Of a DNA stretch of 64,000 nt, positions 7,950-16,282 are shown in pieces (the stretch's first letter is position 1; every line of letters starts with the position of its first letter). The stretch spans positions 43,745-107,744 of the forward strand of contig URQB01000009.1 of the NCBI GenBank assembly GCA_900549825.1, given 5' to 3'. The notes beneath the pieces were generated by a model. That model worked only from the letters and a program-made list of their open reading frames with translations, searched no databases and was not told the DNA's origin. The translations under genes were made by a program, and so were the position numbers. Source of the DNA: an uncultured Oscillospiraceae bacterium. Its GTDB lineage: Bacteria; Bacillota; Clostridia; Oscillospirales; Acutalibacteraceae.

Positions 7950-9416
7950 CTATGACCGCTGGCTGATTGCCGTCTCCATCGCACGGAACAGGGAAAGCGG
8001 ATTTTCATAGGGGAGGTCCCCCGCATAGTTCCAGACCATCATTCCGCCCAGACCGAAATCCATCGCGTAAGCGGTTTTGTCATAGATCATTTGACAGCCA
8101 TTGTAGTAGCGGGGCGAGGTGGCAGTGACTTGAACGGGCGTACTGCCCTGCCATTCTGTCACCTGCTGCGGACCGGTTGCCACGTTGCCGGACCAGCCGA
8201 GCTTCTCCGCTTCTGTTTGATAATCGAACCACTGGGCTGCCCGATCCGTGGGGCGCGCATAAAAGGGAACGCCAAAGTCAAGCTGTTCTTTTTGGAAGCC
8301 TTTTTTCAGCAGGGCGTTGATTTCCGTTACCGCGCAGGGATAGAAGGGCGCATGGTAACCATCCTCGTCAAACATATCGTAGGTCATCACCTCGACCAGA
8401 TCGATTGTTTCAATGGCCTCCCTGGAGGCTTTGAGCGCCCAGCTCTGCACGGCGATGCCAAGCTTCTTTTCGCCGAGCGCTCCGTCGAGCGCGAGGATAA
8501 ACTGGTCGAAGACCTTCCAATCCTTTTTGCGCAGCGGATATTCCCAATCAAAAAAGACGCCATCTAGGCCATATTTCTCGAGAAGCTCTGTGATCGAACG
8601 GATCAGCTTTTTGCCATTGTCTCCCGTCATAGCTGATTTGTGCAGGTCGGCCTTGGCATACATCGATTTGTTCCAGTCCTCAATGTCCGATGGGGCGTCG
8701 GGGCCGAGAAGATTGACATAGAGGCGGACATCCCGTTCACCGATCGCCTCACGTACATTCCGGAGCGCTGTTTCAAAGACCTGCCTTCCGCCGGTCTGCT
8801 TCCCGCTGATCTCTTTATCCTGGAAGGAAAGATTCCCATCCTTGTCAAAGGAAAGGCTGCCGAACAGGATTACGTCCGTAATCACATCGAAATGCCTCTC
8901 GCTTATAGCAGCGCTGTCATAGATACTGTCGGTTACGACATAGGAGGTGACGCGGAAATGATCCGGCTTACTGCCTGTAATCCGGTAGGCTTCGATACCC
9001 TCCAAGGTAAAATCGGCGCCGTCCGTCACAACGAGACGCAGCGAAGATGTTGTTACCTCCGGAAATGCGCAGTAGCGGTAAGCGTCTACCTTATCGTTCT
9101 GATAGATGGTTTCATAGCCGTCTCCACTTGGAATCTGGATTTGAAATGCGCGGATATGGGAATCCTTTTCCCGCAGGACGACCGTGTTGAGCGTTACCTC
9201 CTGTGGAAAGGAAATCTCCAAAAAGCTGTTTTGAGAGCCGCTCCATTTGCCATTGGAGAGATTGTTGGCCCCATCGTCTTTCATCACAGCGTTTTCCATC
9301 AGATTTTTCTCCGTGATAAAGTCGGCGGATTTTATTCCCGTGCCGCAGCCTGCAAGCTCCAAAAGGAGCAAGAGCGCCAGAAACGCGGCAAGCGAACGAT
9401 TCATCAGCTTTTTCAT
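7950..9416 (-). CDS. Lipoprotein with discoidin-like domain and GH18 glycosidase domain
   Basis: This 488-residue predicted surface lipoprotein probably acts on an N-acetylglucosamine-type polymer (chitin-like or peptidoglycan). A lipobox signal, LLLELAGC, gives Cys24 as the lipidation site. Residues about 35-150 resemble an F5/8-type C (CBM32-like) beta-sandwich, including the SFLEISFPQEVTLNTVVLRE strand pair. Residues about 160-480 match a GH18 barrel with the active-site strand DGVFFDWEYP, where the catalytic Glu and preceding Asp are kept but the middle Asp of DxxDxDxE is Phe. Further GH18 features are VEVMTYDMFDEDG and the final GGMMVWNYAGD. The protein is similar in style to spore and cortex GH18 enzymes; the substrate is uncertain. 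Confidence 0.82.
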   Translation of the reverse strand: MKKLMNRSLAAFLALLLLLELAGCGTGIKSADFITEKNLMENAVMKDDGANNLSNGKWSGSQNSFLEISFPQEVTLNTVVLREKDSHIRAFQIQIPSGDGYETIYQNDKVDAYRYCAFPEVTTSSLRLVVTDGADFTLEGIEAYRITGSKPDHFRVTSYVVTDSIYDSAAISERHFDVITDVILFGSLSFDKDGNLSFQDKEISGKQTGGRQVFETALRNVREAIGERDVRLYVNLLGPDAPSDIEDWNKSMYAKADLHKSAMTGDNGKKLIRSITELLEKYGLDGVFFDWEYPLRKKDWKVFDQFILALDGALGEKKLGIAVQSWALKASREAIETIDLVEVMTYDMFDEDGYHAPFYPCAVTEINALLKKGFQKEQLDFGVPFYARPTDRAAQWFDYQTEAEKLGWSGNVATGPQQVTEWQGSTPVQVTATSPRYYNGCQMIYDKTAYAMDFGLGGMMVWNYAGDLPYENPLSLFRAMETAISQRS

Positions 9417-9433
9417 ATGTCGTATGTTCTCCC

Positions 9434-9949
9434 CTAATCATTTACATATTTTTTACTTTCTTCCAGGAGCTTTTGCTGTTCTTTTTGGCCAAGAGCGTTG
9501 GTATTAATCGATTTGCCGAAAACAACAAAGCGGTCAAAGAGGAATTCCGTCACAAAATTGATCAGCATCGTGCCGATTTGCACTAGATAGTAATTCCAGC
9601 CGATTCCGGTCAGCGCGCCTACCCACCAGGTAGACAGCGGGGAAAACACGGCGTAGTACCCGGCGACCTTGAGCATGGCAATGGGGACATGATTGGCGGA
9701 CTTAAAGGTGAATTTCCGGTTGAAGGTGAAATTCCATAATACAGACAGGACCAGGCCCGTGATATAACAGGCCATCGGCGGCCAGTGAAATCCCTCTTTA
9801 CAGATGGTGGAGCTGATGATCTGAATGGCTCCGGCGCTGATGGAAAACAGCGTAAATTTGACAGCCTGCAGAAAATTCTGCTTTTTGGTAAGCTTTGGTT
9901 TTCCGGACACAGGGGTGGGAATCGCTGTGCGTTCTTTGGTCTCCTTCAT
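9434..9949 (-). CDS. GtrA-like polytopic membrane protein
   Basis: This is a 171-residue membrane protein of the GtrA family, whose members are thought to help move lipid-linked sugars or assist cell-surface glycosylation. Four hydrophobic helices are visible, with the family-typical WNFTFNRKFTF segment in the middle and FLFDRFVVFG near the end. The start was set at the ATG complementary to 9947-9949 because AAGGAG lies 9 nt upstream; a longer in-frame start exists at 9985. It ends 17 bp before the GH18 lipoprotein gene, so the two are probably co-transcribed, which fits an envelope-glycan context. Confidence 0.82.
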   Translation of the reverse strand: MKETKERTAIPTPVSGKPKLTKKQNFLQAVKFTLFSISAGAIQIISSTICKEGFHWPPMACYITGLVLSVLWNFTFNRKFTFKSANHVPIAMLKVAGYYAVFSPLSTWWVGALTGIGWNYYLVQIGTMLINFVTEFLFDRFVVFGKSINTNALGQKEQQKLLEESKKYVND

Positions 9950-10180
9950 GCATATGCGCTCCTTCATGATGGATTCAAAAAGCAACCTGAGGGCTGTTTG
10001 ATGCAGGATGTGTCAGCGTAGTCTATGAATTTTATTATAGCAGTCCGCCAGGATGATGTAAAGAATGCATTAGATTTATTTTTATAAAAAAGATTAATTG
10101 TGTATTGTATATAAAATAAAAGGGAACATTTTGCAAATTCTGCAAAACGCCCCCTTGCATTGTTTTGAATATATTTAATA

Positions 10181-11077
10181 TTACCAGTTGATCGTGAACC
10201 AGTCGCCCAAGTGGATGGCAAGAGAAGCTTGGATCCCGCCTCCTAATTTTACGTTAAAATTCATGGTAACGCTGGGCATATCATAATAGACCTTCTGCAG
10301 CTTCCCATTGGCTCCGATCGTAGCCTGAATCGTAGAGGTGGCATAGGAAATATCAATGCTGTTGAACTTGATCATTCCCTTCACGGCATCCGTGATCTGG
10401 CTCTTAGAAATCGTGGAGAAGGCCTTGGAAACGCTGCTCCCCTTTACCTTGAGCGTAACGATATAGTTGCCGCCGCTCTTTTTACAGGTGGCTGAGGTTA
10501 CATCAGATGCGGTTAGCTTGCTGGAATAACTCTCTCCGCCCACATAGAACTTTTCATTTTTCTCAGCGGCCGAAGAGTAGGTTTCGTTTACAGACTTTGG
10601 AGAATCAGAGAGGAAGGTCTTCATCAGTGTATTTGCAACACCCTCAAGGAATCCATTGCTGATTTCCGGCGCCTTAGCCAAACTCGCCTGGTTCTGTGTT
10701 TTGGTAATACTTTTTGCATTCTTTTTCGCATCGTTTGCCGCCGTATTATAATAATTGACGAGCTCTGCCTTCGTCATCTTCGTCGGATCGTTATTGTCGG
10801 CCTTCGGCGCAGTCGTTTTCTCTTCAGAGGGCTGATGCGGATTCGCCATCACAGATGCTTCCCCGGATTCGGAAACAGCCCGCGTGTCCTCCTGCGTGCC
10901 GGAGTCGGGCACGCCGCTTTCGCCGGTTTCTCCGGAGGGGAAAGTCTCCTCGTTTGCCGGCTGGTTGACGGATGGGTTCGTGCTTGTATCATCCGTTTTA
11001 TCTGGCGTGCAGGCAGTCATTGCAGCAGCCATCGCAAGAGCCAGTAAAACTGCAAGTAAACGTTTGCTTTTTCTCAT
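10181..11077 (-). CDS. Uncharacterised lipoprotein (paralogue of the broken gene at 17580)
   Basis: This 298-residue protein starts with a lipoprotein signal, ALAMAAAMTAC, with Cys23 as the likely lipidation site. An acidic, Ser/Thr/Pro-rich linker runs to about residue 95, followed by a globular domain. That domain begins TKAELVNYYNTAANDAKK and alternates short strands with residues such as NGFLEGVANTLMKTFL and YIVTLKVKGSS. The same layout and the NYYNTAAN signature recur in the frameshifted gene at 17580-18451, so the two define a local family. I do not recognise a named domain. The function is unknown; a surface location is inferred. Confidence 0.8.
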   Translation of the reverse strand: MRKSKRLLAVLLALAMAAAMTACTPDKTDDTSTNPSVNQPANEETFPSGETGESGVPDSGTQEDTRAVSESGEASVMANPHQPSEEKTTAPKADNNDPTKMTKAELVNYYNTAANDAKKNAKSITKTQNQASLAKAPEISNGFLEGVANTLMKTFLSDSPKSVNETYSSAAEKNEKFYVGGESYSSKLTASDVTSATCKKSGGNYIVTLKVKGSSVSKAFSTISKSQITDAVKGMIKFNSIDISYATSTIQATIGANGKLQKVYYDMPSVTMNFNVKLGGGIQASLAIHLGDWFTINW

Positions 11078-11257
11078 ACTTAGAAACTCCCTTCTCTCTC
11101 ATGTGGGCCCCGATTCCGAAATACTCCATTTCACCCACAAATATATCAGTCTAAACCTAATAGAAATCAGAGATAAAGTCAATATATTATTATCTAAATT
11201 TATTTTTTATTTATATTTAATTGGGATACTGCAAAACAGAGCTGCTGAAATATCCTC
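11078..11257. other. AT-rich divergent spacer upstream of serS
   Basis: The spacer separates the leftward lipoprotein gene from the serS promoter. It is strongly AT-rich from about 11130 on. The lipoprotein gene has a GGGAG-type ribosome binding site here. I see no gene. Confidence 0.5.
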
Positions 11258-11286
11258 TTGTCAAAGCGGAAAAAATCGGATATACT
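11258..11286 (+). promoter_or_regulatory. serS promoter
   Basis: TTGTCA (11258-11263) and TATACT (11281-11286) are separated by exactly 17 bp, just upstream of the T-box leader. This is a good vegetative sigma-factor match. Confidence 0.8.
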
Positions 11287-11296
11287 ATTATAATAT

Positions 11297-11514
11297 CAGC
11301 TAAGATGAAAACTGCGGCTTGGCAGTCCTCTCCCAGAGAGCCGGTGGTGGATGCAAACCGGTGGGGGCGCAAGCTTTTCCACTTTCGGAGCTGCCGGCGA
11401 GGAGCCGGAGGGGCGCGCCCGTTACAGCGCGGAAAAAGAGGCCGGTTTTCCGGCAAAATGGGTGGCACCGCGGAAATAAGCTTCCGTCCCATAAGTGGGA
11501 CGGAAGCTTTTTGT
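11297..11514 (+). promoter_or_regulatory. T-box riboswitch controlling serS
   Basis: The leader binds uncharged tRNA-Ser to prevent premature termination. The conserved T-box core TGGGTGGCACCGCGG lies at 11459-11473. The terminator AAGCTTCCGTCCC / GGGACGGAAGCTT with a T-run lies at 11478-11513. The AGAGAGCCGGTGG segment near 11334 fits the Stem I distal region. A UCC triplet at 11378-11380 is the best candidate serine specifier, though the Stem I pairing was judged by eye. Confidence 0.93.
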
Positions 11515-11562
11515 TTACACCATAAAATTTTCAGCCGTATGTTTTTAGAAAGGAGAAGCAAT

Positions 11563-12843
11563 ATGCTGGATATTAAATTTTTGAGGGCCAATCCGGATAT
11601 CGTCAAGGAGAATATCCGGAAGAAATTTCAGGGGGAAAAGGTCGCGCTGGTGGACGAGGTGATCGAGCTCGATGAAAAATGCCGCGCCGCGCGCACGCGC
11701 TGCGAATACCTGCGCAGCCAGCGTAACACGATCAGTAAGCAGATCGGGGCTTTCATGGCGAAGGGCCGGAAGGAAGAGGCAGAGCAGGCCAAAAAGAGCG
11801 TATCTGATATGGCGGAGGAAATGAACGGCCTGGATGCGCAGGTAAACGAGCTCTCCGCACAGATCCGCGAGCGGATGCTGGTGATCCCGAACATCATCGA
11901 CCCGACTGTCCCGATCGGAAAGGACGACAGCGAAAACGTGGAGCTCGAGCGCTTCGGCGAGCCCCGCGTGCCGGAATATGAGGTGCCCTACCATGTGGAG
12001 ATCATGGAGCGCTTTGGCGGCATCGATCTGGACAGCGCGCGCAAAACGAGCGGAAACGGCTTTTACTACCTGCGGGGGGACATCGCCCGCCTGCATTCCG
12101 CGATTCTTTCCTACGCAAGAGATTTCATGATTGACAGGGGCTTTACCTATTATGTGCCGCCCTTTATGATCCGCGGCAACGTCGTGGACGGCGTGATGAG
12201 CTTTGCCGAAATGGAGAACATGATGTATAAGATCGAAGGGGAAGATCTCTACCTGATCGGCACGAGCGAGCATTCCATGATCGGCAAGTTCATCGATACG
12301 CTGCTGGAGGAAAAAGACCTGCCGCAGACGCTGACGAGCTATTCGCCGTGCTTCCGCAAGGAGGTCGGCGCACACGGTATCGAGGAGCGCGGGGTCTACC
12401 GCATCCATCAGTTTGAAAAGCAGGAGATGGTGGTCGTGTGCCGGCCGGAGGAGAGCAAGGACTGGTTTGAAAAGCTGTATCACAATACCATTGAATTCTT
12501 CCGCAGCCTGGACATCCCTGTGCGCTCGTTGGAATGCTGCTCCGGCGACCTCGCCGATTTGAAGGTTAAGAGCATCGACGTGGAGGCCTGGTCGCCCCGT
12601 CAGCAGAAATATTTTGAGGTGGGCAGCTGCTCCAACCTCGGCGACGCGCAGGCGCGCAGGCTCGGCATCCGCGTGCGCAATAAGGAGAAGGGGAATTATT
12701 TCCCGCACACGCTCAATAACACCGTGGTGGCCCCGCCCCGCATGCTGATCGCCTTCCTGGAGAACAACCTGCAGGCGGACGGCTCGGTTGCCATCCCGGA
12801 GCCGCTGCGCATGTATATGGGCGGAAAGGACGCAATCCGCTAA
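11563..12843 (+). CDS. serS: Seryl-tRNA synthetase
   Basis: This class II synthetase charges tRNA-Ser. The start at 11563 follows AAAGGAG and gives 426 residues, the usual length. An N-terminal coiled-coil arm (residues about 30-100, with CEYLRSQRNTISKQIG) recognises the tRNA long variable arm. The catalytic core has motif 2, SPCFRKEVGAHGIEERGVYR, the serine pocket around GTSEHSMIGKF, QFEKQEM, SCSNLGDAQARRLGIR, and motif 3 near HTLNNTVVAPPRMLIA. The upstream T-box couples expression to serine-tRNA charging. A terminator hairpin follows directly. Confidence 0.98.
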   Translation: MLDIKFLRANPDIVKENIRKKFQGEKVALVDEVIELDEKCRAARTRCEYLRSQRNTISKQIGAFMAKGRKEEAEQAKKSVSDMAEEMNGLDAQVNELSAQIRERMLVIPNIIDPTVPIGKDDSENVELERFGEPRVPEYEVPYHVEIMERFGGIDLDSARKTSGNGFYYLRGDIARLHSAILSYARDFMIDRGFTYYVPPFMIRGNVVDGVMSFAEMENMMYKIEGEDLYLIGTSEHSMIGKFIDTLLEEKDLPQTLTSYSPCFRKEVGAHGIEERGVYRIHQFEKQEMVVVCRPEESKDWFEKLYHNTIEFFRSLDIPVRSLECCSGDLADLKVKSIDVEAWSPRQQKYFEVGSCSNLGDAQARRLGIRVRNKEKGNYFPHTLNNTVVAPPRMLIAFLENNLQADGSVAIPEPLRMYMGGKDAIR

Positions 12844-12861
12844 AAATGATTCATCAAGTTT

Positions 12862-12889
12862 GGCTGCGCATTTCCGCGCAGCCGTTTTT
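12862..12889 (+). terminator. serS terminator
   Basis: GGCTGCGC and GCGCAGCC form a stem followed by TTTTT, 18 bp after the serS stop. Confidence 0.9.
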
Positions 12890-12896
12890 GTATATC

Positions 12897-12942
12897 AAAA
12901 CCATCCTGCATCGCCGGCCGACGGCGCAGGATGGTTCTTTTT
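12897..12942 (+). terminator. Second hairpin terminator between serS and queT
   Basis: AACCATCCTGC pairs with GCAGGATGGTT around a GC-rich loop, followed by CTTTTT on the plus strand. Four A residues precede it, so it may also help stop the converging queT transcript. Confidence 0.8.
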
Positions 12943-13005
12943 CATCTGTATCCTTGAGCGAAGGCTTTGCATTCCTGCAGGGTGTTGCGAAGCGCTGTGG
13001 CGCAT

Positions 13006-13542
13006 TCAGCTTTTTCTTTTCACGGAAGGGGGAAATATTGCTTTGGCCGCACCGCTTTTTTCCAAGGCAACGCCAAGCGGCAGGCCCAGCAGGTAGCATA
13101 CGGCAAGCTGGCCGAGGCCTACCTGCACGGCTGCGATCAGGAAACCTGTTAAGGAGGCGGCCTCGCCGGGTGTGAAAAGCGTAATCTGCAGCCCGACAAT
13201 CACCGCGTTTACAAGCACGGGCGGCAAGGGCGCAAGCACGGGGATCTTTTTGACCCGCACATGACGCACTGCACGCGTAAGCAATGCGGCGATCAGGGAG
13301 GCGGCCGTTCCAAAAATCAAATCCAGCGGATAGGGGCTTGCAAGGTTGCCGATCAGGCAGCCGATCGCAAGGCCCGGTATCGCAGCGGGCGTGAAGATGG
13401 GCAGGATGGTCAGCGCCTCGGAAAAACGGAACTGGATGCTCCCATAGGCGAGGTTGAAGAGCATGGCGAGGTACGTCAGGGCCGCATAGATGGCGGCGAT
13501 CATGCCCGCCTGGGCAAGATAGGAAAGGTTTCCTTTTTTCAT
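13006..13542 (-). CDS. queT: QueT-type ECF transporter S component (queuosine precursor uptake)
   Basis: This 178-residue integral membrane protein resembles QueT substrate-binding subunits of energy-coupling factor transporters, which import a queuosine precursor. Typical features are the MIAAIYAALTYL first helix, the YGSIQFRFSEALTILPIFTP motif, the GLAIGCLIGNLASPYPLDLI segment and about six hydrophobic helices. Members work with a shared EcfAAT module that would lie elsewhere. The start has a GGAGA site 8 nt upstream. A MITE-like element sits in its upstream region. No preQ1 riboswitch fold was recognised there. Confidence 0.85.
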   Translation of the reverse strand: MKKGNLSYLAQAGMIAAIYAALTYLAMLFNLAYGSIQFRFSEALTILPIFTPAAIPGLAIGCLIGNLASPYPLDLIFGTAASLIAALLTRAVRHVRVKKIPVLAPLPPVLVNAVIVGLQITLFTPGEAASLTGFLIAAVQVGLGQLAVCYLLGLPLGVALEKSGAAKAIFPPSVKRKS

Positions 13543-13599
13543 TCTGTTTTCATCTCCATAGTTTTATTTAATGTCAGGATGGTTTCGAACTGACGTGTT

Positions 13600-13815
13600 T
13601 AGCATTGGTAAACAAGGGGAAACAGCGCCGCCCGGTAGCCGAAAACCTGCCCCTGCGGGCAGCGGAGCGGTCCTTTGGAGTTTTGGGGCATGCCAAGAAG
13701 GCCTTTGGCAAGGCGGATGGCGATGCCTGCCTTGCCGGAAGGCGAGGAGGATCACGCCGGCAGAGGCCCTCGGCCTCGCCTCCAGAACCGTTGTTACCCC
13801 TGTTCACCGATGATG
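13600..13815 (+). repeat. MITE-like element, copy B, with imperfect terminal inverted repeats
   Basis: Left end TAGCATTGGTAAACAAGGGG and right end ACCCCTGTTCACCGATG are imperfect inverted repeats of about 24 bp. The roughly 210-bp interior is GC-rich. About 115 bp of its right half matches the element at the right edge of the window (through CCTTTGGCAAGGC, TTGCCGGAAGGCGAGGAG and AACCGTTGTT). It contains no credible gene. It sits between the GH3 gene and queT, where queT's own promoter might be expected. Confidence 0.75.
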
Positions 13816-13830
13816 ACAATATCCGATTGC

Positions 13831-16281
13831 TTAGATGGAATTCAGGAAGGATTTGAGGTGCGTCAGCGCATGAATAAAGCCGACGATGATCTTCTTCCAT
13901 CCGGTCGGGGCATTCTGGCCGTTGAGGATCATCAGCAGGCCGTGGGCCATATCCTCCGTGAACATGCTCGCGCTCATGCCGACAAAACCGCGGATGGGCA
14001 TCTGAAGCGCCAGGGAAGAGAGCATCTGCGATGTTTCCTCATTGCCGTTGGCAAGCTTGAGGGTGACGGCGTTGACAATCTTGTTAAGCCGTGCGCCCCA
14101 CGGCGTATCCTTTGCGTCCTCCAGATTGCAGTTGAGGTCGAGCGGTTCGCCCTTTTTGCGCTGTGCGGGGGGCAGGGGGCGGCCGATCAGGACCTCGAAC
14201 TGCTCGGCCGGAATCTCCTGGATGGCGCCGCCGTAATAGGCCGGAGCGGTCTGGCGGTAATCCGGGACTACGGCCCCCGGCGCCGCGCTCGTCACATCGA
14301 CCGCGCTTTCCAGACGGATGTCGCGGCTGGAAGCGCCGACGAGGATTTGGTAGGCGCCGCTCTCCACATGCCAGTCGTGAAGATTGACGTTATAATAGGC
14401 GAACGCGCGCTCTGTCAGCGTGACGGTGACCGTCTGCTGCTCGCCGGCCTTCAGATAGACCTTTGCAAACCCTCTGAGCTCCTTGGGCGCTTTGAAAAGA
14501 TTGCTTTCGGGAGCAGCGACATAAACCTGCGCGATTTCCGCACCGTCAACCTTGCCGGTATTTTTCACGCGGAAGGAGACCTTCAGCTCCTCGCCCTGCT
14601 GGATGGCTTTTTTGCTCAGGCGAAGGCTGGAATACGAGAACTGCGTGTAGGAGAGGCCGAATCCGAAGGGGAACCGGACCTCCTTTTCAGCTTTATCATA
14701 ATAGCGGTAGCCCACAAAGATGCTCTCGCGGTACTCCGTCGTGACTTGAGAACCAGGGAAATACCCGGCAGTTGGATTATCCTGAAGGCTCATCGGATAG
14801 GTTTCCGCCAGCTTGCCGCTGGGATTGACCTTTCCGGTGACAATATCTGCGATCGCACCGCCGCCCGCCTGTCCGCCGAGATAGCCATTGAGGAGCGCCT
14901 TGACCTTCATGAGCCAGGGCATCTCCACCGGCGCTCCGCCGGAGAGGACGACCGCGACGTTTTCATTCGCTTCACAGACCGCCTCTGCGAGCGCGTTGTG
15001 GCTCGCGGGCAGGCGCATATGGAGCCTGTCGTAACCCTCGGCCTCGTAGCTTTCTGTCAGGCCGATGAAGAGGAGCACCACGTCGGCCTTCTTTGCCGTG
15101 CGGCAGGCATCCTGGATCAGGCCGTCGTCCGGCTGGTCGGTCGCTTTATTATAGCCCGGTGCATACAGTACGCTGACGCCTGCGTCAAGCAGGCAGTCGA
15201 AGGCGGAATCGAGCTGCGTGGGGTTGATCAGGGAGCTGCCCGCGCCCTGGTAGCGGGGGGAACGTGCCATCTCACCGATGACGGCCACCGTCTGCCCGGC
15301 TTTGAGCGGCAGGAGATCACCGCTGTTTTTCAGCAGGACCATGGACTCGCCCGCAATTTTCCGCGCGAGGCGGTGATTCGCCTGATGGTCGCAGGTGTAG
15401 GAATAGGCCTTTGTCTGCTCGGCGCGGCAGATCAGGTCAAGAATCTGGTCCACACGCTCATCGAGCAGGGATTCGTCGATTTCACCTGCGCGCACCGCGT
15501 CGACGATCTTTTGATCATTCAAGCCGCCGGAGGAGGGCATTTCGAGATCCTGCCCTGCAATCAGGCCGGGGACGCGTTCGTTATTGGCGCCCCAGTCTGT
15601 GACGACGAGGCCCTTGAAGCCCCAGTCCCTGCGCAGCACGTCGGTCAGCAGCCATTCGTTTTCAGAACAGAAGGAGCCGTTAATCCGGTTGTATGCGCTC
15701 ATGACTGTCCACGGCTGCGCCTTTTTGACGGCTATTTCAAACGGGGCGAGATAGATTTCGCGCAGCGTGCGCTCGTCCACGACAGAATCGACCTTCATGC
15801 GGCGCGTTTCCTGATTATTGCACGCATAATGCTTGAGCGAGGTGCCCACGTCCTTTTCCTGCACGCCGTTGATAAAGGCCGCGCCCATCTCTCCTGCGAG
15901 CAGCGGATCCTCGGAAAAATACTCGAAATTGCGTCCGCACAGGGGCGATCGCTTGATATTGACGCCGGGGCCGAGCACCACGCTCACGCCTTCCGCAAGG
16001 GCCTCCTGTGCGATCGCGCCGCCCATTTCATGCAGCAGCTCCGGATTCCAGGAGCAGGCGGTCGTGGCAGCCGTTGGGAAGCAGGTGGCGGGCTCGCTGC
16101 CGTTGATGCCGAGATTGTCCTGGCTGCCGGTCTGCTTGCGCAGGCCGTGCGGGCCGTCGCAGACCATAATCTCCGGGATGTTGAATTTCTCCAGCCCCTT
16201 CAGATGCCAGTAATCCTTGCCGGAGCAAAGGCTTGCCTTTTCCTCCAGCGTCATCTTGCTGATCAGATCCTGATGTTTCAT
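13831..16281 (-). CDS. Glycoside hydrolase family 3 beta-glycosidase
   Basis: This 816-residue enzyme has no signal peptide and should hydrolyse beta-linked oligosaccharides or glycosides in the cytoplasm. The N-terminal barrel contains DGPHGLRKQTG, the GPGVNIKRSPLCGRNFEYFSEDP segment, the KHYACNNQE motif and VVTDWGA with the nucleophile Asp. The second alpha/beta domain follows (VAVIGEMARSPRYQGAGSS), then a fibronectin-like C-terminal domain. About 120 C-terminal residues are an extra segment of unclear role. The start was chosen at the ATG with GGGAGGAG upstream. It lies 1 bp after the esterase stop codon, so the pair is translationally coupled. Confidence 0.92.
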   Translation of the reverse strand: MKHQDLISKMTLEEKASLCSGKDYWHLKGLEKFNIPEIMVCDGPHGLRKQTGSQDNLGINGSEPATCFPTAATTACSWNPELLHEMGGAIAQEALAEGVSVVLGPGVNIKRSPLCGRNFEYFSEDPLLAGEMGAAFINGVQEKDVGTSLKHYACNNQETRRMKVDSVVDERTLREIYLAPFEIAVKKAQPWTVMSAYNRINGSFCSENEWLLTDVLRRDWGFKGLVVTDWGANNERVPGLIAGQDLEMPSSGGLNDQKIVDAVRAGEIDESLLDERVDQILDLICRAEQTKAYSYTCDHQANHRLARKIAGESMVLLKNSGDLLPLKAGQTVAVIGEMARSPRYQGAGSSLINPTQLDSAFDCLLDAGVSVLYAPGYNKATDQPDDGLIQDACRTAKKADVVLLFIGLTESYEAEGYDRLHMRLPASHNALAEAVCEANENVAVVLSGGAPVEMPWLMKVKALLNGYLGGQAGGGAIADIVTGKVNPSGKLAETYPMSLQDNPTAGYFPGSQVTTEYRESIFVGYRYYDKAEKEVRFPFGFGLSYTQFSYSSLRLSKKAIQQGEELKVSFRVKNTGKVDGAEIAQVYVAAPESNLFKAPKELRGFAKVYLKAGEQQTVTVTLTERAFAYYNVNLHDWHVESGAYQILVGASSRDIRLESAVDVTSAAPGAVVPDYRQTAPAYYGGAIQEIPAEQFEVLIGRPLPPAQRKKGEPLDLNCNLEDAKDTPWGARLNKIVNAVTLKLANGNEETSQMLSSLALQMPIRGFVGMSASMFTEDMAHGLLMILNGQNAPTGWKKIIVGFIHALTHLKSFLNSI

Positions 16282-16282
16282 C

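Noticed and set aside
13543..13600. preQ1 riboswitch ahead of queT
   Set aside because: The short leader lacks the recognisable preQ1 pseudoknot sequence elements, and the upstream part is occupied by the repeat element.
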